This document shows positions 5,043-9,120 of a stretch of DNA of 9,120 bases, one piece after another. The first letter of the stretch is position 1; each line of letters opens with the position of its first letter. The stretch is from Nitrospinaceae bacterium (GTDB taxonomy: Bacteria > Nitrospinota > Nitrospinia > Nitrospinales > Nitrospinaceae): positions 1 to 9,120 of the forward strand of contig JAJDAX010000253.1 in NCBI GenBank assembly GCA_029261615.1. The letters are read 5' to 3'. The notes under the pieces were generated by a model. That model was not told the origin of the DNA and did not search any database. It was given only the letters and a program-made list of their open reading frames with translations. The position numbers were made by a program, and so were the translations under genes.

Positions 5043-5528
5043 CTAGCGACCAAGTTCGCTCTTCTGTCCCTGAGTACCGAAAATTCCGCGCTCGGTGCCT
5101 TCAGGCAGGCCCAGTCCAGGCTCTACATAAGTGCCAGGACGAACGTGATCCAGATGATACTCGTTCTGGTAGGTCTTACCGGAACCCGCATCGATTTTCC
5201 AATCGTGGCGGTCAAAACGCTGACGCTGGCAGTTAACAATTACGTTGCCAGGACCGTTGTTTTTGAAAGTAGTTTTTTGAGCGATCGCATTTGATTCGAA
5301 ACCACCAGGAGTCAAGGCAATTTTTTGCACTTTACCCCAACCGTATGCGACAGGACCAATGTTGAATTCCAAAGTAGTATCCTGAGACTCACTGGAGTTG
5401 TAAGCAATCCATCCAGCTTTGATACATTCAGAGCTTTCGCCCGGCTGCAGAGTGGTTTCGTTCGCACTGGCCGAACCAGTGAATCCAACGAAAGCCAGAG
5501 CAGTCAACAGACCGATAATTCTTTTCAT
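5043..5528 (-). CDS. Exported protein of unknown function (Sec signal peptide)
   Basis: The 161-aa precursor has a classic signal peptide: basic MKR, a hydrophobic core (about 4-16) and an A-S-A cleavage site after A22, giving a mature protein of about 139 aa with no further membrane segment. It is therefore periplasmic or secreted. The mature part has two Cys (C35, C100) that could form one disulfide, alternating short hydrophobic strands suggestive of a beta-rich fold, and a polar, Gly-rich C-terminal third. A QRQRFDRHDW stretch (101-110) stands out. I do not recognise the family. A strong ribosome binding site (AAGGGGGAG), its own promoter candidate and a strong terminator make it a monocistronic and probably highly expressed gene, flanked by but not part of the repeat-protein clusters. 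Confidence 0.9.
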   Translation of the reverse strand: MKRIIGLLTALAFVGFTGSASANETTLQPGESSECIKAGWIAYNSSESQDTTLEFNIGPVAYGWGKVQKIALTPGGFESNAIAQKTTFKNNGPGNVIVNCQRQRFDRHDWKIDAGSGKTYQNEYHLDHVRPGTYVEPGLGLPEGTERGIFGTQGQKSELGR

Positions 5529-5809
5529 TGTGCTCCCCCTTTCAAGTTATTTAAAAGCAAGCGTATAAAGAAGTTCCAAAAATCTGAACTTTGATTCCTG
5601 AATTTTTGAACCCAGCCCTTATCGAAAGAATCATTTTAAGGGATTTTCAGTGCCAGTGCAACTACGCACCTGAGCACTTTTCAAGGTTTTCGAGAAAATA
5701 TCAAAACCCCCGCCTTAAGTCAAGGTTTTAATTCCCCTCAGAAAGTTGCCCACAACCCCTTATCTTTCAAAGCGTTTTTTGGGGCCTTCCCTGCCATTTT
5801 CTGACACTT
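5529..5809 (-). promoter_or_regulatory. Promoter and structured 5' leader of the exported-protein gene
   Basis: On the minus strand TTGACT (5723-5718) and TATTTT (5700-5695) are spaced exactly 17 bp, predicting a start near 5688 and a leader of about 160 nt. The leader can form a two-part hairpin at 5649-5678 (GTGC/GCAC pairs nested in GTGC/GCAC) and a 6-bp stem CCCTTA/TAAGGG with arms 5616-5621 and 5637-5642. No known riboswitch motif is recognised. The remaining part, 5724-5809, follows the LRR gene and contains no convincing terminator. Confidence 0.45.
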
Positions 5810-6205
5810 TCAAACCCGAAACTTAAGGGATGTCAAACTCATCAGATGGGGGGAGTTTCTGAGGACCTTTTCCCCCTCTTCTGACAGGTCGTTCACTACA
5901 AGTTGGAGCGCTCTCAGGTTCTCCAGAATCGACGAATTGGCTATGTATCCCGCGCCCTGATCAGTGATCCGGTTCGATTTCAGGTTCAATTGACGCAGAT
6001 TGGAAAATATTGGGGACTCCGCAATCGCCTTGACCCCCTCATCGCCGATGTCATTCTGGGAAAGGTCAAGTGCCCGCAAACCGGACAACTCCTCCCTTTT
6101 TGCCAACTCCCTGGCCCCCACTTCCCGTATAAATTTCGCCTTGAGGTTAAGGATCTGCCCGTCCTTGCTCAGATTGTCCCGAATCAGTCTTTCAATATCC
6201 GCCAT
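5810..6205 (-). CDS. Small leucine-rich repeat protein (RNase-inhibitor-like)
   Basis: The 131-aa protein has three and a half LRR units with an exact 27-residue period: LRALDLSQNDIGDEG (from 43), LRQLNLKSNRITDQG (from 70), LRALQLVVNDLSEEG (from 97) and a final partial LTSLKF (from 124). The LxxLxLxxNxI core followed by a helix is the RNase-inhibitor-like class, giving a curved protein-binding surface. The N-terminal 40 residues are helical and charged, with an ILNLKAK strand that may be a degenerate cap repeat. No signal peptide, so cytoplasmic. AGGGGA lies about 9 nt before the ATG. It is 146 bp after the TPR gene with no terminator visible between them, so it is probably part of the same unit. 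It likely binds a protein partner; which one is unknown. Confidence 0.88.
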   Translation of the reverse strand: MADIERLIRDNLSKDGQILNLKAKFIREVGARELAKREELSGLRALDLSQNDIGDEGVKAIAESPIFSNLRQLNLKSNRITDQGAGYIANSSILENLRALQLVVNDLSEEGEKVLRNSPHLMSLTSLKFRV

Positions 6206-6351
6206 GATTTGTTTTCCCCTTTATTTTTTCATCAGCCTGGCCTCATACGGCTTGCAGAGTAGAGGCGCAACTGCGACATGCTTAAAAAGCTTTCTGCTAC
6301 CCACACTACCTGATCCGGCTGCCCGCATTGCGATGTGCGCGGCAAGCAGGA

Positions 6352-7164
6352 TTAACCGTCACCCTCGATTTCCTTGGCTTCAAAGCCATACTCATCATAA
6401 ATAGTCCACCCGATTGCCAGCATCTTCTTCCCGTACGCGGCCATCAATCCAGCCTGAGCATGGTTCGGGTCAATGTCGAGGGCTTTTTTCAGATAACGCA
6501 AAGCCGTCTTCACATCCTCTTTTTCCCCTCCATAGAGGGTGATCTGCCGGGATTTGTCAATCAGGTCAGATGCCCACTTATAAAACAGATTGGCCATCTG
6601 CCCCGGCGTTTCCCTGGCGATGTATTCGACCAGATCGTCATCCGCCTTCAAATGATCCAGAAACTCCAGTGCCTTTTCGAAGTGACCAAGCGGAACATCG
6701 TAGTCGTCGTCATTGACCTCTGTGATCTGGTCTCCCGGCTTGTGAGCAGAGTGCAGCCCAACCGAGCTTTTAACCACGACTGACTGAATGCCGGACAACA
6801 AATCGTGATAGTAGAGATTACCCATCCCAAAATGAATGATGGAATGAAAATCTTTTTCTTCGTCCAGTGTCAGCGCCAGATTGTATTCTTCAAGCGCCTG
6901 ATCAATATCCCCCATTTCCTCCAGGGCTTCGCCCAGATTGTAATGATGGACCGGGTTGTCAGGCTCCTGCTCTATCTGGTATCGAAATTCTGCGACCTGC
7001 GCTTCAAGGTCAAACTCAGCCTCTTCGCCGCCCTCTTTCTGGGCACGCTCCAGCGGATCGTCTTCTTTTTCCTGGAAGTTTTTACTGACATCATCTTCCG
7101 CCTGATCTTGAGTCAGGGAAGATTCTTCGTCGGGAACCTCTGACTGCTGCTCTTCATCACTCAT
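6352..7164 (-). CDS. Acidic TPR-repeat protein
   Basis: The 270-aa protein starts with an acidic, low-complexity region (1-55) likely to be disordered. A TPR-type helical pair follows at about 57-101, with HHYNLGEALEEMGDIDQALEEYNLAL matching the W/Y-LG-A-Y-A-P pattern. The central region (105-215) is helical and probably holds degenerate repeats. A last clear repeat at about 220-252 reads ALRYLKKALDIDPNHAQAGL. TPRs are protein-binding scaffolds. No signal peptide or membrane segment. The ATG lies within the end of the exported DUF1566 gene (8-bp overlap, ATGAGTGA), implying co-transcription and translational coupling. The partner is unknown; the coupling points to a functional link with the DUF1566 protein, although one is exported and the other cytoplasmic. 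Confidence 0.9.
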   Translation of the reverse strand: MSDEEQQSEVPDEESSLTQDQAEDDVSKNFQEKEDDPLERAQKEGGEEAEFDLEAQVAEFRYQIEQEPDNPVHHYNLGEALEEMGDIDQALEEYNLALTLDEEKDFHSIIHFGMGNLYYHDLLSGIQSVVVKSSVGLHSAHKPGDQITEVNDDDYDVPLGHFEKALEFLDHLKADDDLVEYIARETPGQMANLFYKWASDLIDKSRQITLYGGEKEDVKTALRYLKKALDIDPNHAQAGLMAAYGKKMLAIGWTIYDEYGFEAKEIEGDG

Positions 7165-7846
7165 ATGTTTTTTCCACTGGACCCCTTACGGCATCTCCGA
7201 GTTCAGCACGGAGGGCATCGGCCTTGTTTTTTTCCTCAGGGGTGAGATCACGCACCGGCCTGATGGCCGTGAGGGATTTCTGGATGCCGCCTTTGCTGCT
7301 GATGTAGGCCCTGCCGCGAATGTAATTGAAACCCCAGGCCATCTCCTCACGGTACTCTTCTTTCGACCAATAGCAACAGTGGCTGTGCCCGAAGATCGGG
7401 TCCATGTGCACTTCGTTGGTGGTCCAGTAATAATTCCAGGGGATGGATGAACTTTCATCGAACAGGCTGGCCAGCTCCTCCTTGTTCGGCAAACGCCAGT
7501 TCGAGGCACCGCCGAAATTCTGCTCGTTGAGTTTTTTTATGTAGGTCTGCGCATCATTCCAGTTGATCCAATCCTTGGTGAGCTGATAAGAATCGTCCTT
7601 TGCCCACACCACACCCGACACAAGGTCTAACACGCTGCCGTCCTTATTGTCCTGATAACGTGGATTGTTGGAAGGCGCCAGCTCTGCCTTGGGCTTCGTC
7701 ATGGTCAGTATTTGACCATCGAAACCGGGGTCAAACCCGGCTTCGGCGCCTTCAGCATGCACTTGCCCTGAAGTGGTACTCAACAGGAGAATAGCCAACA
7801 CTATCGCGCTACCAGTTTTTCTCAACCCTGAAAAAAATTCCAACAT
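7157..7846 (-). CDS. Exported DUF1566 (Lcl C-terminal domain) protein
   Basis: I choose the ATG at 7846 (229 aa), preceded by GAGGA; an in-frame TTG at 7855 lacks any signal. Residues 1-31 form a signal peptide with a basic RK, a hydrophobic core (SAIVLAILLL) and a VHA cleavage site after A31. A linker of about 30 residues leads to the DUF1566 domain (about 63-199): PRYQDNKDGSVLD (62-74), VVWAKDDSY (79-87), WINWNDA (93-99), FGGASNWRLP (111-120), MDPIF (148-152), then HSHCCYWS in place of GCG-xxWT, and IRPVR (195-199). A charged helical tail follows. The adjacent Cys pair and two His residues (H154, H156) could bind a metal or form a disulfide. It is the only exported member of the family here, located between NHL and TPR genes. 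Confidence 0.92.
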   Translation of the reverse strand: MLEFFSGLRKTGSAIVLAILLLSTTSGQVHAEGAEAGFDPGFDGQILTMTKPKAELAPSNNPRYQDNKDGSVLDLVSGVVWAKDDSYQLTKDWINWNDAQTYIKKLNEQNFGGASNWRLPNKEELASLFDESSSIPWNYYWTTNEVHMDPIFGHSHCCYWSKEEYREEMAWGFNYIRGRAYISSKGGIQKSLTAIRPVRDLTPEEKNKADALRAELGDAVRGPVEKTYE

Positions 7847-7897
7847 AGTCCTCAAGAAAAAATGCGGTGAAGGGTTATTGTATCAAATCGACCCGGA

Positions 7898-8914
7898 TCA
7901 TTCTTCGTCCTGCGGCGCCCAGTCCGGTTCCCATGAGAGGCAAAGCCCTACAGGATTATGGAACTGCCGAGGTTCACCGCCAACTGTTCCCCATTTTTTG
8001 GAAAATCCCATCTCGGGGTCGAATTTTTGGAGTCGGTGGTTGAGTGTGTCGATTACAAAAATAAAACCGTAGGGGTCCTCTACAATTCCCATCGGGCAGT
8101 TGAACTGTCCATCCCGTTTGCCAAATTCACCGTGGACAGCCAGGAAGTTGCCCTCGCGGTCAAACTGCTGAACCCGGTTCTGGCTCTTTTCTACGACCAG
8201 CAATGTGCCGTCCCGCCTGGCCACGACATCATTCGGAAAGTTGAAACGGGATTCCTCGGTTCCGTATTCACCAAACTTGGTCAGGAACTGCCCTTCCTCG
8301 TTAAAAATCTGGATACGCTGATTATCCCGGTCGCCTACATAAATATTGCCTTCCTCATCCAGTGAAAGCCCGGTGGGGAATTTCATGAAGCCGTCAAAGT
8401 CACCGGCGAAACCGAAACCCATTAAAAATTCTCCGTCATTATCAAACCGCTTGATGCAGTGGTTCGCTGTATCGGCAACCAGAATGGTCCCTGTCGGTTC
8501 TGCGACGATGTTTTCCGGCCAGTAAAACTTATCCTGACCATACCCTTCAGTTCCAAACTCCAGCAGAAAATCGCCATCTTCATCAAATTTCTGAATGCGG
8601 TGACAACCCGTATCCGCCACCCAGATATTACCTTCCATGTCGACCGCCACCCCGAACGGGCCCTTGAACTGCCCCGGCTCGTAAGGCGCACGGGTCCCTG
8701 CGGCCCGTCCGAATTCCATCAGGAAATTCCCATTGCCATCGAATTTCTGGATACGATCATTTCCCGAATCCGCCACCCACACATACAACTTGGAGTGGTC
8801 AACATCCATCCACGCCGGACGTTCCTCCGGAACGATTTCGGTCTCTTCCCGAAGGGCCAGTTCTGCTGAATCGAGAACCTCTTCCGGATTGTCTCCTGTC
8901 TTTTCTTCGCTCAT
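7898..8914 (-). CDS. NHL-repeat beta-propeller protein
   Basis: I use the ATG at 8914 (338 aa); an in-frame GTG at 8920 is possible. An acidic N-terminal segment (1-35) precedes six NHL repeats, each ending in a strand like ADSGNDRIQKFD: positions 48, 100, 147, 194, 241 and 288, with a 47-residue spacing except for a 52-residue first interval. Each continues with GNFLMEFG-type strands and F-P-x-G/D-(I/V)-V turns. This fits a six-bladed propeller, closed by residues after 300. There is no signal peptide, so it is cytoplasmic, whereas many NHL proteins are extracytoplasmic. NHL propellers bind protein or RNA or act as lyases or hydrolases; no catalytic motif is recognisable. It is 51 bp upstream of the exported DUF1566 gene and is probably in the same operon. 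Confidence 0.93.
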   Translation of the reverse strand: MSEEKTGDNPEEVLDSAELALREETEIVPEERPAWMDVDHSKLYVWVADSGNDRIQKFDGNGNFLMEFGRAAGTRAPYEPGQFKGPFGVAVDMEGNIWVADTGCHRIQKFDEDGDFLLEFGTEGYGQDKFYWPENIVAEPTGTILVADTANHCIKRFDNDGEFLMGFGFAGDFDGFMKFPTGLSLDEEGNIYVGDRDNQRIQIFNEEGQFLTKFGEYGTEESRFNFPNDVVARRDGTLLVVEKSQNRVQQFDREGNFLAVHGEFGKRDGQFNCPMGIVEDPYGFIFVIDTLNHRLQKFDPEMGFSKKWGTVGGEPRQFHNPVGLCLSWEPDWAPQDEE

Positions 8915-8923
8915 AGTCACCCC

Positions 8924-8941
8924 GCCCCTTAAACAAGGGGC
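8924..8941 (-). repeat. Perfect hairpin next to the NHL gene's ribosome binding site
   Basis: GCCCCTT/AAGGGGC with a 4-nt loop (7-bp stem) lies between the T-run of the upstream terminator and the GGGGTGA preceding the NHL start. It would sequester purines of the leader and could modulate initiation or be part of a conditional termination structure. Confidence 0.45.
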
Positions 8942-8978
8942 AAAAAAAAATAGCGGAAGGCCTTTAAGGCGCTTCCGC
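8942..8978 (-). terminator. Rho-independent terminator of the upstream gene
   Basis: On the minus strand GCGGAAG pairs with CTTCCGC (7 bp); inside it GCC pairs with GGC past a single bulged base around a 5-nt loop. A T-run (8950-8942) follows. It ends the gene at the right edge and lies only 27 bp before the NHL start codon. Confidence 0.88.
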
Positions 8979-9057
8979 GATTAGAGTCTGGTAAGAACCG
9001 TCGGCCCCGCACCTCCGTATTGGCCGCGCCCAGGGAACGGACTTCTCTGGTTTTCTA

Positions 9058-9120
9058 TTAATTGACTGTAAGACCTTTTACATCCAGCTTTTGGTACTCA
9101 AAGTCACAGGCTTGTTGCAT
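9058..9120 (-). CDS. Unidentified protein, C-terminal 20 codons only
   Basis: This frame is open from the right edge and ends at tandem stops (TAA then TAG) in the sequence GLTVN-stop. The visible peptide contains ACDFEYQKLDVKG, which looks like ordinary protein sequence but is too short to assign. It lies about 80 bp before the strong terminator at 8942-8978, as expected for a gene end. A second frame, 9097-8981, is also open and ends next to the terminator, so I cannot exclude that the real gene end uses that frame. Confidence 0.45.
   Translation of the reverse strand: MQQACDFEYQKLDVKGLTVN

Noticed and set aside
6206..6351. Small 15-codon ORF (start at about 6280) between the TPR and LRR genes
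   Set aside because: It has no good ribosome binding site and no recognisable features; it is too short to support.
6328..6783. Plus-strand open frame of 151 codons
   Set aside because: It is antisense to the TPR gene, lies within its coding region and shows no recognisable domain.
341..7846. Legionella collagen-like (Lcl) adhesin identity
   Set aside because: Only the C-terminal domain family is shared; no Gly-X-Y collagen repeats occur in any of the proteins.

Overview
The window comes from a bacterium with compact, almost entirely minus-strand genes, roughly half G+C, mostly ATG starts with purine-rich ribosome binding sites, and two Sec-type signal peptides. Many proteins are rich in Asp and Glu, which would suit a marine organism. 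The mix of DUF1566 paralogs, NHL, TPR and LRR proteins and a UXX-star-like thioredoxin-fold protein made me think of Nitrospinota or a marine deltaproteobacterium-like lineage. That is a guess, because no taxonomic marker gene is present. I found no tRNA, rRNA, CRISPR array, insertion sequence or integrase.

Layout, read in the direction of transcription (right to left). (a) 8981-9120: the 3' end of an unidentified gene, closed by a strong terminator at 8942-8978. (b) 8914-5810: NHL-repeat beta-propeller protein, exported DUF1566 protein, acidic TPR protein and a small LRR protein. The middle pair overlap by 8 bp, so at least these genes look co-transcribed. (c) 5723-4988: a stand-alone exported protein of unknown function with a sigma-70-like promoter, a leader of about 160 nt, a strong ribosome binding site and a textbook terminator. 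(d) 4987-341: seven single-domain or tandem DUF1566 (Lcl C-terminal domain, PF07603) genes carrying eight domains, with a small glutaredoxin-like gene (UXX-star-like, Cys form) inserted among them. The first, 4347-4841, is separated by 196 bp from the rest. A good promoter candidate lies in that gap, so 4150 to 341 is probably one seven-gene operon. (e) 1-340: a regulatory-looking gap and the first 58 codons of a further unidentified gene.

The striking feature is the DUF1566 expansion: eight proteins and nine domains in about 7.5 kb. DUF1566 is related to the C-type lectin/FGE fold and normally occurs in surface or secreted proteins. Here seven of the eight proteins have no signal peptide, and the segment before the conserved C-terminal VRxVR strand differs strongly between paralogs. 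With the neighbouring TPR, LRR and NHL proteins, nearly every gene encodes a binding or scaffold fold and the only likely redox-active protein is the glutaredoxin-like one. I infer a ligand- or protein-binding repertoire of unknown purpose. No enzyme, transporter or regulator in the window reveals the pathway.
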